From Methylobacterium amylolyticum (GTDB lineage: Bacteria; Pseudomonadota; Alphaproteobacteria; Rhizobiales; Beijerinckiaceae), in the NCBI RefSeq assembly GCF_030700245.1, contig NZ_JAUYZI010000023.1:37979-101978 (forward strand): 64,000 nucleotides of DNA, written 5' to 3'. Each line of letters starts with the position of its first letter. Position 1 is the first letter of the stretch. This document shows, one piece after another, positions 24,920 through 33,284 of this stretch. Under the pieces are notes generated by a model that saw only the letters and a list, made by a program, of their open reading frames with translations, ran no database searches and was not told where the DNA came from. Made by a program: the position numbers and the translations under genes.

Positions 24920-26644
24920 ATGAGGAAGCGCCCGGAAGAGCTTCGCAGCCATCGCTGGTTCGGCGTGGACGACCTGCGGGCGTTCGGCCACCGCTCGCGG
25001 CTGGCGCAGATGGGCTTCTCGGATGCCGACTGGGCCGGCAAGCCGGTGATCGGCATCCTCAACACGTGGTCCGACCTCAGCCCCTGCCACGCCCACTTCC
25101 GGGTTCGCGCCGAGGAGATCAAGCGCGGCGTCTGGCAGGCCGGCGGCTTCCCCGTCGAGATCCCCGTGCTGCCGGTCACCGAGCAGTACATGAAGCCGAC
25201 CTCGATGCTCTACCGCAACCTGCTCGCGCTGGAGACCGAGGAGCTGATCCGCTCCCAGCCCGTCGACGGCGTCGTGCTGATGGGCGGCTGCGACAAGACC
25301 GGGCCCGGCCTGATCATGGGCGCGCTGTCCGCCGGCCTGCCGGCGATCTTCTTCCCCGCCGGCGCGCAGTTGCGCGGCCACTGGCGCGGCAAGACGCTGG
25401 GCAGCGGCTCGGACGCCTGGAAGTACCACGCGGAGTTGCGCGCGGGGAACATCACGCAGGCCCAGTGGAAGGACATGGAGGGCGGCATGAACCGCTCCTT
25501 CGGCGTGTGCATGACCGCGGGCACCGCCGCCACGATGATGCTGGCGGCCGAGGCGATGGGCTTCTCCCTGCCGGCCTCGGCCGGCATCCCCTCGGCGGAT
25601 GCCGGCCACCCGCGGCTCGCCACCGACAGCGGCCGGCGGATCGTCGAGATGGTCTGGGAGGACTGGACGCCCGCGGCGATGCTGACCCAGGCGAGCGTCG
25701 ACAACGCGGTGACCGCGACGATGGCGTTCGGCGGTTCGACCAACGCCATCCCGCACCTGATCGCCATGGCGCGCCGGGCGGGTCTCGCTCTCGACCTCGA
25801 CCGGTTCGACGCGATCAGCCGCAGCGTGCCGCTGGTGGCCAACCTGCGGCCGAACAACGGCAGCTACCTGATGGAGGACTTCTTCTACGCCGGCGGCAGC
25901 CGCGCCTTCCTCGCCCGGATCGCGCCCTACCTCGACCTCGACGCGCGCACGGTCACGGGGCGCACGCTCGGCGAGGACATCGCCGGGGCCGAGGTGTTCA
26001 ACCCCGACGTGATCCGCCCGCTGGAGGACCCGATCCAGGCCGAGGGCGGGCTCGCGGTGCTGCGCGGCTCGCTGGCGCCGCGGGGCGCGGTGATCAAGCA
26101 CTCGGCCGCCGACCCGCGGCTGTTGCAGCACACCGGCCCGGCGATCGTGTTCGAGAGCTACGACGACATGAACGCGCGCCTCGACGATCCCGAGCTCGAC
26201 GTGACGCCCGACAGCGTGCTGGTGCTGAAGGGGGCTGGCCCGCTCGGGGGTCCGGGCATGCCGGAATGGGGGATGCTGCCGATCCCGAAGAAGATGCTGC
26301 AGGCGGGCGTGCGCGACATGGTGCGGATCTCGGACGCGCGGATGTCGGGCACGAGCTACGGCACCTGCATCCTGCACGTGGCGCCCGAGAGCCATGTCGG
26401 CGGGCCGCTGGCGCTGGTGCGGGACGGCGACCTGATCCGCCTCGACACGGAGGGGCGGCGCCTCGACCTGCTGGTGGAGGCGGACGAGCTGGAGCGGCGG
26501 GCCTCGGCCTGGGCGCCGCCGCCGCGGCGCTACGCGCGGGGCTACACCGCCCTGTTCCTCGACCGGGTGGGTCAGGCCGACACCGGCGTCGACTTCGACT
26601 TCCTGGAACACGGGCCCCCCACCCCGGAGCCCGAGATCCACTGA
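24920..26644 (+). CDS. IlvD/Edd family sugar-acid dehydratase (L-arabinonate dehydratase-like)
   Basis: The 574-residue protein carries the three cysteines that bind a [2Fe-2S] cluster in pentonate dehydratases of this family: C56 (DLSPCHAHF), C124 (MGGCDKTGPG) and C197 (SFGVCMTAGTA). The spacing matches the rhizobial L-arabinonate enzyme that I recall. Other marks are VTEQYMKPTSMLYRN, ATMAFGGSTNAIPHL and ISDARMSGTSYGTC, the last with the catalytic serine region. It should dehydrate an aldonic acid such as L-arabinonate or D-fuconate to a 2-keto-3-deoxy acid. ALETEELIRSQPVDGVV also favours the sugar-acid branch over IlvD proper. No pathway partner is adjacent, so the substrate is open. Confidence 0.9.
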   Translation: MRKRPEELRSHRWFGVDDLRAFGHRSRLAQMGFSDADWAGKPVIGILNTWSDLSPCHAHFRVRAEEIKRGVWQAGGFPVEIPVLPVTEQYMKPTSMLYRNLLALETEELIRSQPVDGVVLMGGCDKTGPGLIMGALSAGLPAIFFPAGAQLRGHWRGKTLGSGSDAWKYHAELRAGNITQAQWKDMEGGMNRSFGVCMTAGTAATMMLAAEAMGFSLPASAGIPSADAGHPRLATDSGRRIVEMVWEDWTPAAMLTQASVDNAVTATMAFGGSTNAIPHLIAMARRAGLALDLDRFDAISRSVPLVANLRPNNGSYLMEDFFYAGGSRAFLARIAPYLDLDARTVTGRTLGEDIAGAEVFNPDVIRPLEDPIQAEGGLAVLRGSLAPRGAVIKHSAADPRLLQHTGPAIVFESYDDMNARLDDPELDVTPDSVLVLKGAGPLGGPGMPEWGMLPIPKKMLQAGVRDMVRISDARMSGTSYGTCILHVAPESHVGGPLALVRDGDLIRLDTEGRRLDLLVEADELERRASAWAPPPRRYARGYTALFLDRVGQADTGVDFDFLEHGPPTPEPEIH

Positions 26645-26659
26645 GCGCCCCCGGCCTCA

Positions 26660-26679
26660 CGTCCGGCGTGCGCCGGACG
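26660..26679. terminator. Perfect 9-bp hairpin between convergent genes
   Basis: CGTCCGGCG, loop TG, CGCCGGACG lies 15 bases after the dehydratase stop and ten bases before the stop of the minus-strand monooxygenase gene. It is a likely shared terminator. Confidence 0.55.
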
Positions 26680-26688
26680 CGCGCCGCC

Positions 26689-26991
26689 TCAGCCGAAGGC
26701 GTTCAGCACGAATTCCACGTGGTCGACCTTCGGCGGCCCGGCGAAGTGCGGGCCGGCCAGCCGCCGCCATTCCTGGAAGTCGTCCGACTCTCGGAAATGG
26801 ACCATGTGGTCCTCCACCGTCTCCCAGCCGACGAACAGCCGGTAGGTCGAGGGCTTCTCGATCACCTTCTGGAGCCCCAGGGAGCGGCAGCCCCGGGCTC
26901 GCTCGAACAGCGGCGCCGCCTCGGCCACCGCCGCCTCGAAGGCCGCCTCGGCCCCCGCCCGCACCTCGATCTCGGCAACCTCGTAGATCAC
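26689..26991 (-). CDS. Antibiotic biosynthesis monooxygenase-domain protein
   Basis: The 100-residue protein is a single ABM ferredoxin-like fold: IYEVAEIEVRAGAEAAFEAA opening strand and helix, GCRSLGLQKVIEKPSTYRLF, then VGWETVEDHMVHFRESDDF with the conserved W-E-x-x-x-x-H-x-x-F-R-x-S pattern, ending in VDHVEFVLNAF. Members are small dimeric enzymes or sensors that act on quinols, haem or other aromatics. Nothing nearby fixes the substrate. It is divergent from the LysR gene across 167 bases, a layout in which the regulator often controls its neighbour. Confidence 0.9.
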   Translation of the reverse strand: MIYEVAEIEVRAGAEAAFEAAVAEAAPLFERARGCRSLGLQKVIEKPSTYRLFVGWETVEDHMVHFRESDDFQEWRRLAGPHFAGPPKVDHVEFVLNAFG

Positions 26992-27158
26992 GGCCGTCCC
27001 TCCCGCGCGGCGTGCTCCGGTGCCGCGTCCCCGGCAGGGTTAGTGCAGGACGGGGGAAAGGGGAATCCGGGCCCCGCGACAGCCGGCCCCCGGACTTTCG
27101 GGCCTCGGTCTTGCAGGCCCCGGTCTTGCACGCCGGCCGCGGAGGGTGAGCCGCCGCG

Positions 27159-28127
27159 ATGACCGACCTCAGGACCTTGGAGATCTTCTACTGGACCGCC
27201 ACGCTCGGCAGCTTCAGCCGCGCGGCCGAGCGCCTCAACACCACCCAGCCCGCGGTCTCGCAGCGCATCGCCGCCCTGGAGGACGCCTTCGGGCTGACGC
27301 TGATCGAGCGCGCGCCGCGGTCGCTCAGCCTGACGCCGAAGGGGCGGGAGCTCCTGGGCTACGCCGAGCGCTTCCTGCGCCTGCGCGCCGAGATGGTCGC
27401 GGCGCTGGCGAGCCCGGCCGTGACCACCGGGACCCTGCGGCTCGGCGTCTCCGAGACGATCGTCCACACGTGGCTGACGCGCTTCATCGAGGCGATGAGC
27501 CGGGCCTATCCCGGCATCGCCCTCGACATCGCCGTCGACGTGTCGCCGACCATGCGCGACGCGCTGGTGCGGCGCGACCTCGACCTCGCCTTCCTCGTCG
27601 GCCCGATCACCCGGCCGAGCCTGATCAACGTGCCGCTGTGCCGCTTCGCCGTGGCCTGGATCGCCGCGCCGGATCTCGACCTCGGCGACGGCCCGGTCGG
27701 TCTCGCCGAGCTGACCCGCCACCCGGTCATCACCTACCCGCGCAACACCAACCCCTACGTGCAACTGCACGAGCTGCTGGCGCGGGCCAACCTGCCGCCG
27801 CCCCGCCTCTACAGCAACGCCTCCCTCGCGACGATCGTGCGCATGGCGGTGGAGGGGCTCGGCATCGCGGTCATCCCCGCCGAGACGGTGCGGGCGGAAC
27901 TCGCCGACGGACGGCTGCGCGCGGTGGAGACGAGTGCCCGCCTGCCCGACATCGCCTTCACGGCGACCTACGAGAACGCCCCCGACAACCGGCTGGCGGC
28001 CGCGACCGCCGCGATCGCGGCCGAGACCGCGGCCGCGTGGTGCGGCGCTGTCGACGCGCCGTGCCAGTCCAGGGCTGGCGGACCGCGCCCGGCGCAGCGC
28101 CGGCCGCGCGTGGGCGCGAACGGATGA
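27159..28127 (+). CDS. LysR family transcriptional regulator
   Basis: The 322-residue protein has the N-terminal winged HTH (LRTLEIFYWTATLGSFSRAAERL, then TTQPAVSQRIAALEDAFG and LIERAPRSLSLTPKG). An effector domain of two Rossmann-like lobes follows (GTLRLGVSETIVHTWLTRF, LDLAFLVGPITRP, MAVEGLGIAVIPAETV). The last 40 residues are Arg/Ala/Pro-rich and probably disordered. The effector is unknown. The gene is divergent from the monooxygenase gene and lies 230 bases upstream of the 5-oxoproline operon in the same orientation, so either could be its target. Confidence 0.93.
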   Translation: MTDLRTLEIFYWTATLGSFSRAAERLNTTQPAVSQRIAALEDAFGLTLIERAPRSLSLTPKGRELLGYAERFLRLRAEMVAALASPAVTTGTLRLGVSETIVHTWLTRFIEAMSRAYPGIALDIAVDVSPTMRDALVRRDLDLAFLVGPITRPSLINVPLCRFAVAWIAAPDLDLGDGPVGLAELTRHPVITYPRNTNPYVQLHELLARANLPPPRLYSNASLATIVRMAVEGLGIAVIPAETVRAELADGRLRAVETSARLPDIAFTATYENAPDNRLAAATAAIAAETAAAWCGAVDAPCQSRAGGPRPAQRRPRVGANG

Positions 28128-28134
28128 AGCCGCG

Positions 28135-28250
28135 CGTTGTGGGATTCCGAAGGGATTATCCCTTCGGCGGGTGTCGGGCGGAGCCCGACGGTTCCCCAGG
28201 GCTTTGCCCTGGACCCACGAAAGGGATGATCCCTTTCGAAACCCGGATCC
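28135..28250. repeat. Compound hairpin repeat, family B, copy 1
   Basis: The run GGGATTCCGAAGGGATTATC, CCTTCGGCGGGTGTCGGGC, GGAGCCCGACGGTTCCCCAG, GGCTTTGCCCTGG and GAAAGGGATGATCCCTTTCG holds four small hairpins in series: GAAGGGAT/ATCCCTTC, GTCGGGC/GCCCGAC, CCAGGGC/GCCCTGG and GAAAGGGAT/ATCCCTTTC. A shorter relative lies at 48530-48590. It separates the LysR gene from the oxoproline operon and may serve as terminator for the former. Confidence 0.7.
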
Positions 28251-28357
28251 TACCAGCGCGTATAAGCCCGCCTTATCGCCCGCGATCCGAAAAGATAATT
28301 CGCTTCGCGCCGCGCTCTCGGTAAGCTGACCCCATTCCACGGCAGACGGGGTCGGTG

Positions 28358-29197
28358 ATGGCAACCTCCGCAGCGGTGCAGACGAGCGGGCGGGCGGGCA
28401 TGAGCGGGGCCGAGGCCCGGCTGGCCTGCCGCAGCGGTGCGATCCCCGGAAGCACCGCGGGCGTGGCCGACGGCTACGTGCAGGCCAACCTCGCGGTCTT
28501 CCCCGAGAGCCTCGCCGACGATTTCCGGCGCTTCGCGGCGCGCAACCCGAAGGCCTGCCCGGTGATCGGCGAGTCGCGGCCGGGCAGCCGCGCCATCCCG
28601 GACCTCGGCCTCGACCTCGATCTGGCCACCGACGTGCCCGCCTACCGGGTCTGGCGCGACGGCGCCGTGGTCGCCGAGCGCGCCGAGGTGGCCGACCTGT
28701 GGCGCGACGACCTCGTGGCCTTCGCCATCGGCTGCTCGTTCTCGTTCGAGGCGGCGATGGCCGAGGCCGGGCTGCCGCTGCGCCACGTCGAGATGGGCGT
28801 GCGCGTGCCGATGTACCGCACCACCATCCCCTGCGCCCCCGCCGGCCCGTTCGCCGGGCCGATGGTGGTGTCGATGCGCCCGCTCACCCCGGCGCAGGCG
28901 ATCCGCGCGGTGGAGATCACCGGCCGCTACCCGGCGGTCCACGGCGCCCCGGTGCACCTCGCCCGGTCGGACCTGATCGGCATCGCTGACCTCGGCAAGC
29001 CCGATTACGGCGACCCCGTGCGGATCGGGCCCGACGAGATCCCGGTGTTCTGGGCCTGCGGCGTCACCCCCCAGTCGGTGATCGCGGCGGCCCGGCCGGC
29101 CTTCGCCATCACCCACGCCCCGGGCTGCATGCTCGTCACCGACCGGCTGAACGCCGACTTCGCGGTCGACCTCGCCCCCGCCTCGGCCATGGCCTGA
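28358..29197 (+). CDS. DUF1445 putative hydro-lyase / D-glutamate cyclase-like protein (YcsI family)
   Basis: The 279-residue protein is a typical DUF1445 (UPF0317) member: [69 protein letters not shown], then [20 protein letters not shown] and the C-terminal [13 protein letters not shown] with [10 protein letters not shown]. The human relative DGLUCY cyclises D-glutamate to 5-oxo-D-proline. Here it heads an operon ending in 5-oxoprolinase subunits, which makes a matching reaction likely, though inferred. The ATG at 28358 is preceded by an in-frame GTG, so the start could shift by one codon. Confidence 0.9.
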   Translation: MATSAAVQTSGRAGMSGAEARLACRSGAIPGSTAGVADGYVQANLAVFPESLADDFRRFAARNPKACPVIGESRPGSRAIPDLGLDLDLATDVPAYRVWRDGAVVAERAEVADLWRDDLVAFAIGCSFSFEAAMAEAGLPLRHVEMGVRVPMYRTTIPCAPAGPFAGPMVVSMRPLTPAQAIRAVEITGRYPAVHGAPVHLARSDLIGIADLGKPDYGDPVRIGPDEIPVFWACGVTPQSVIAAARPAFAITHAPGCMLVTDRLNADFAVDLAPASAMA

Positions 29198-29248
29198 ATC
29201 CCGCATTCCCGCGCCCCATCCGCGTTTCTTGAGCCCCGGAGATCCCGC

Positions 29249-30493
29249 ATGCTGCGTCGTCGTGAGGTACTGGCCGGGGGCGCGCTGGCGCTCGCGGGCC
29301 TCGGGTCCCGCCGGGCGGACGCGGCGGGCGAGGTGGTGGTCGGCGTGCTCTACGCCCTGTCCGGGCCGAGCGCCCAGAACGGCCTCGACGCCCGCCGCGC
29401 CTTCGAGACGGCGCTGGAGGTGATCAACGGCAACTACGACCTCGACCTGTCGGCGGCCAAGGGCGACGGCCTCGAAGGGCTCGGGGGCGCCAAGATGCGC
29501 CTCGTGGTCGCCGACCACCAGGGCGACCCGCAGAAGGGCCGCGCCGAGGCGGAGCGCCTGATCACCCAGGACAAGGTCGCCGCCATCGTCGGCTGCTACC
29601 AATCCTCGGTCTCGGCCACCGTGAGCGCGGTGTGCGAGCGCTACGGCGTGCCGTTCGTGTGCGCCGATTCCTCGTCGCCGAGCCTGACCCGCCGGGGCCT
29701 GAAATACATCTTCCGCCCGGCCGCCAACGACGAGATGTTCTCCGAGGCGATGTTCGATTTCATGGACGCGCAGCGCAAGCAGGGCAAGACGATCGGCTCG
29801 ATCGCCCTGTTCTACGAGGACACGATCTACGGCATCGATTCCTCGAACACGCAGCGCAAGCTCGCGGGTGAGCGCGGCTACAAGATCACCGCGGACGTGA
29901 AGTACAAGACCAACTCGCCCTCGCTGACCGCCGAGGTGCAGGCGCTGAAGAACGCCGACGCCGACGTGCTGCTGCCGACCTGCTACACCAACGACGCGAT
30001 CCTGCTGACCAAGACCATGGGCGAACTCGGCTACAAGCCGAAGGCGATGATCGCCCAGGCCGCGGGCTTCTCCGAGAAGGCGACCTTCGACGCGGTCGGG
30101 GCCCAGCTCCAGGGCCTGATCTCCCGGGCGAGCTTCTCCCTCGATCTGGCCGCCAAGCGCCCGTCGATCGGGGTGATCAACGAGATGTTCCGGAAGCGCG
30201 CCGACCGCGACCTGAACGACAACACCTCGCGCCAGTTCACCGCGCTCCTGGTGCTGGCCGACGCCCTGAACCGGGCGGGCTCGACCGACGGTTCGAGGCT
30301 GCGCGCGGCCCTCGCCGCCACCGACATCCCCGGCACCCGCACGATCATGCCGTGGAAGAAGGTGATCTTCGACGCGGGCGGCCAGAACCCCGACGCGACG
30401 CCGGTGCTGATCCAGTACCTCGGCACGAAATTCGTCACGGTGTTCCCCGAGGACGTCGCCGTCGCCCCCGCCAAGTGGCCGATGAACGCCTGA
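29249..30493 (+). CDS. Branched-chain-type ABC importer, periplasmic binding protein
   Basis: The 414-residue protein has an N-terminal LRRREVLAGGALALAG signal that fits a twin-arginine leader, with a cleavage site after RADA. The mature part is a type I periplasmic binding protein (Peripla_BP_6): VVVGVLYALSGPSAQNGLDA, DHQGDPQKGRAEAERLI, VAAIVGCYQSSVSATVSAV, and ALFYEDTIYGIDSSNTQ. The position between the cyclase-like gene and two permeases suggests that it captures 5-oxoproline or a related amide rather than leucine. GGAG lies eight to nine bases before the ATG. Confidence 0.93.
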   Translation: MLRRREVLAGGALALAGLGSRRADAAGEVVVGVLYALSGPSAQNGLDARRAFETALEVINGNYDLDLSAAKGDGLEGLGGAKMRLVVADHQGDPQKGRAEAERLITQDKVAAIVGCYQSSVSATVSAVCERYGVPFVCADSSSPSLTRRGLKYIFRPAANDEMFSEAMFDFMDAQRKQGKTIGSIALFYEDTIYGIDSSNTQRKLAGERGYKITADVKYKTNSPSLTAEVQALKNADADVLLPTCYTNDAILLTKTMGELGYKPKAMIAQAAGFSEKATFDAVGAQLQGLISRASFSLDLAAKRPSIGVINEMFRKRADRDLNDNTSRQFTALLVLADALNRAGSTDGSRLRAALAATDIPGTRTIMPWKKVIFDAGGQNPDATPVLIQYLGTKFVTVFPEDVAVAPAKWPMNA

Positions 30494-30631
30494 TACGCCC
30501 TCCGCTCGAACGCGGCGGCAGGGGCGCATCGGCCGGCCCGCGCGGCGCTCGAGCGGCGTCCGGATCCGCATCGCGAAGCGATCGGATCTGGTTCTGACAT
30601 CCCGGCCCGGAGCCGCTTCGAGGGGGCGCCC
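30494..30631 (+). repeat. Intergenic repeat-like tail with hairpin
   Basis: After the stop codon the sequence reads TACGCCCTCCGCTCGAACGC, GGCGGCAGGGGCGCATCGG. The same phrase with changes follows the stop at 55511 (TACGCCCTGCGCGTGAACGA, GGCGGCGGGCGCATCGG). It contains an imperfect hairpin at 30563-30588 (GATCCGCATCGC, GAA, GCGATCGGATC). This separates the binding-protein gene from the permeases inside the operon. Confidence 0.5.
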
Positions 30632-31510
30632 ATGACGATGCAAGCGCTGGCGCAGGTGCTGGCGAGCGGCCTGCTGACGGGGCTGATCTACGCCCTCGTC
30701 GCGGTCGGCCTGTCGCTGATCTTCGGCCTGATGGACGTGGTCAACTTCGCCCACGGCGAGTTCCTGATGCTCGCCATGTACGCGACCTTCGGGCTGGTGC
30801 TGGTCTCCGGGCTCGACCCGGTCCTGCTGATGCCGGCGGTCGCCGCCCTGCTGTTCATCCTCGGCGGCACCGCCTATCTCGGCGTGGTCCGCTTCGCGAT
30901 GCGCGCCAAGGCCAACCAGGGCATGGTGCAGATCTTCGCCACCTTCGGGCTGGCGATCCTGCTCCAGGGCGCGGCGCAGTACCTGTTCACCCCGGACTAC
31001 CGCAGCCTCAAGACCTCCTGGCTCGGCGGGCACACCCTCGACCTCGCGGGCGTCTACCTGCCCTGGCCGCAGGTGTTCGGGGCGCTCGTCTCGCTCGCCG
31101 CCTTCGGCGGGCTCTACCTGCTGATGACCCGCACCGATTTCGGCCGGGCGCTGGAGGCGACCCGCGAGGACCAGGGCGCGGTGGCGCTGGTCGGCATCGA
31201 CCGCAACCGGGTGTTCGCGCTGGGCTGGGGGCTCGGGGCGGCGCTGGTGGGCCTGGCCGGCGCGGTGCTCGCGGTGTTCTACTACATCCATCCCGGCGTC
31301 GGCGGCGCCTTCGCGCTGATCGCCTACGTCACCGTCGCGCTCGGCGGCTTCGGCAGCGTGTTCGGGGCGCTGGTGGCCGGCGTGGTGGTCGGCCTCGTCG
31401 AGGCGGTCACCGCGGTCATCCTGCCCCCCGCCCTGAAGTCGGTGGGGGTCTACGCCCTCTACCTCCTCGTCGTGCTGATCCGGCCCCAGGGCCTGTTCGG
31501 GAGGCTCTAG
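30632..31510 (+). CDS. Branched-chain-type ABC importer permease (LivH-like)
   Basis: The 292-residue protein has about eight hydrophobic segments and the LivH hallmarks GLIYALVAVGLSLIFGLMDVV, NFAHGEFLMLAMYA and, late, the EAA-like loop ATREDQGAVALVGIDRNRV that contacts the ATPase. It ends LLVVLIRPQGLFGR, the family's usual C-terminus. It forms the inner-membrane channel with the next gene. GAGGGGG precedes the ATG. Only three bases separate its stop from that gene. Confidence 0.95.
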   Translation: MTMQALAQVLASGLLTGLIYALVAVGLSLIFGLMDVVNFAHGEFLMLAMYATFGLVLVSGLDPVLLMPAVAALLFILGGTAYLGVVRFAMRAKANQGMVQIFATFGLAILLQGAAQYLFTPDYRSLKTSWLGGHTLDLAGVYLPWPQVFGALVSLAAFGGLYLLMTRTDFGRALEATREDQGAVALVGIDRNRVFALGWGLGAALVGLAGAVLAVFYYIHPGVGGAFALIAYVTVALGGFGSVFGALVAGVVVGLVEAVTAVILPPALKSVGVYALYLLVVLIRPQGLFGRL

Positions 31511-31513
31511 ACG

Positions 31514-32551
31514 ATGGCCGGCACCGCCCTCCCCGCCGCCGCCCAGGCCTCCGCCGTGGACGAGGCCGCCCGGCGCTTCGCCGCCAAGCGCCGCACGAGC
31601 CTGATCACCGGCGCGGTGGTCTTCGCCGGACTCGCCGCCCTGCCCTACGCGATCCCCGATGTCTACCTCCAGAACGTGCTGGTGCTGACGCTGCTCTACG
31701 CCGCCCTGTCGCAGAGCTGGAACATCCTCGGCGGCTATTGCGGGCAGATCTCGCTCGGCCACGCCCTCTATTTCGGCATCGGCGCCTACTGCACGAGCCT
31801 GCTGTTCGTGAATTACGGCGTCTCGCCCTGGGCGGGGCTGGCGCTCGGCGGTGTGCTCTCGGCGCTGGTGGCGCTGGCGATCGGCTGGCCCTGCTTCCGG
31901 CTCGCCGGCCACTACTTCTCGATCGCCACCATCGTCATCGCCGAGGCCGGGCTGCTGCTGGTGCAGAACTGGGACTTCGTCGGCGGCGCCATGGGCGTGC
32001 AGTGGCCGTTCAACCCGGATTCCTGGGCGACCCTGCAATTCGCCCGCGACAAGATCCCCTACGCCCACCTCGCCCTCGGGCTGTTCGTCGTCACGTGGCT
32101 CGTCACCTTCGTCATCGCCGAGTCGCGCTGGGGCTACGGCTGGCGGGCGGTGAAGGACGATCCCGTGGCCGCCCGCAGCCTCGGCGTCGAGGTGTTCCGC
32201 TCGAAGATGGCGGCGGCCGCGCTCTCGGCCTTCTTCACCGCGCTCGGCGGCGGGCTCTACGGCGCCTACGTCTCCTACATCGACCCCGAGAGCGTGATGA
32301 GCTTCCGCTTCTCGCTGCTCTTCGCCCTGCCCGCGGTGCTCGGCGGCGTCGGCACCCTGTGGGGGCCGCTGGTGGGGGCCCTGATCCTGATCCCGATCAC
32401 CGAGATCAGCCGCTCCTATCTCGGCGGCACCGGCAGCGGCATCGACCTGATCTTCTACGGGGCGCTGGTGATGGTGGTGGCGCTCGCCAAGCCCGAGGGC
32501 GTGCTGAGCCTGTTCCGGCGCAGCCGCGTCGCCCGCAACCGGGAGGCGTGA
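31514..32551 (+). CDS. Branched-chain-type ABC importer permease (LivM-like)
   Basis: The 345-residue membrane protein begins with a soluble leader of about 35 residues, then hydrophobic segments typical of LivM: LSQSWNILGGYCGQISLGHAL, YFGIGAYCTSLLFV, and the cytoplasmic coupling loop RAVKDDPVAARSLGVEVFR. GGVGTLWGPLVGALILI and a C-terminal ALAKPEGVLSLFRR follow. It pairs with the LivH-like protein. Its stop is one base from the GTG of the ATPase gene. Confidence 0.95.
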   Translation: MAGTALPAAAQASAVDEAARRFAAKRRTSLITGAVVFAGLAALPYAIPDVYLQNVLVLTLLYAALSQSWNILGGYCGQISLGHALYFGIGAYCTSLLFVNYGVSPWAGLALGGVLSALVALAIGWPCFRLAGHYFSIATIVIAEAGLLLVQNWDFVGGAMGVQWPFNPDSWATLQFARDKIPYAHLALGLFVVTWLVTFVIAESRWGYGWRAVKDDPVAARSLGVEVFRSKMAAAALSAFFTALGGGLYGAYVSYIDPESVMSFRFSLLFALPAVLGGVGTLWGPLVGALILIPITEISRSYLGGTGSGIDLIFYGALVMVVALAKPEGVLSLFRRSRVARNREA

Positions 32552-32552
32552 G

Positions 32553-33284
32553 GTGGCCGAGACGATCCTGAACGTCGAGGACGTGACGCTGGCCTTCGGC
32601 GGCCTCGTGGCCAACCGCGACGTGACCCTCGACGTCGCCCGCGGCGAGATCCTGGGGCTGATCGGCCCGAACGGGGCCGGCAAGTCGACCCTGTTCAACC
32701 TGATCTCCGGCGTCTACCGGCCGAACCGGGGGCGCATCCGGTTCGAGGGGGCCGACATCACCGCCCTGCCCCCGGCCGAGCGCTGCCGCCGCGGCATCGC
32801 CCGCACCTTCCAGGTGCCGCGCTCCTTCGACTCGATGAACGTCCTGGAGAACGTCACGGTCGGCGCCTTCGCCCGCCACGCCAAGGCCGCCCAGGCCCGC
32901 GCCGCCGCCCTGGAGACCCTGGAGCGGGTCGACCTCGCCCACCGCGCCGACGCGGTGGCGGGCGAGTTGACGCCCCCGGAGAAGCGCCGCCTGGAGGTCG
33001 CCCGGGCGCTCGCCACCGGCCCCCGCCTGCTGCTGCTGGACGAGGTGCTGACCGGGCTGACCCCCTCCGAGGCGAAGGCCGGCGTCGCGCTGATCCGGCG
33101 GGTGGCGGCGGCCGGCGTGACCGTGATCATGGTGGAGCACGTGATGGAGGTGGTGATGCCCCTGGTCGACCGGGCGGTGGTGCTCAACCTCGGCAGCGTG
33201 CTCGCGCAAGGGCTGCCCGCGGAGGTGGTGCGCGACGAGGCGGTGATCGGCGCCTATCTCGGGGAGCGCCACCGTGCTGCTTGA
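32553..33284 (+). CDS. Branched-chain-type ABC importer ATPase (LivG-like)
   Basis: The 243-residue ATPase has Walker A GPNGAGKST, the LivG-specific ARTFQVPRSFDSMNVLENV around the Q-loop, and Walker B LLLLDEVLTGL. The signature motif is altered: the stretch where LSGGQ is expected reads ELTPPEKRRLEVARAL, as is common in LivG proteins, where LSYGQQR or close variants stand in; here the Ser-Gly-Gly is lost. The H-switch is present (MVEHVMEVVM). It starts with a GTG and overlaps the next ATPase gene by 11 bases. The degenerate signature makes one of the two ATP sites possibly weak. Confidence 0.93.
   Translation: MAETILNVEDVTLAFGGLVANRDVTLDVARGEILGLIGPNGAGKSTLFNLISGVYRPNRGRIRFEGADITALPPAERCRRGIARTFQVPRSFDSMNVLENVTVGAFARHAKAAQARAAALETLERVDLAHRADAVAGELTPPEKRRLEVARALATGPRLLLLDEVLTGLTPSEAKAGVALIRRVAAAGVTVIMVEHVMEVVMPLVDRAVVLNLGSVLAQGLPAEVVRDEAVIGAYLGERHRAA

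Noticed and set aside
28250..32698. A 1482-codon open frame on the minus strand
   Set aside because: It lies opposite the DUF1445 and transporter genes, whose own frames show clear motifs; the translation is low-complexity His/Gly/Arg/Ala.
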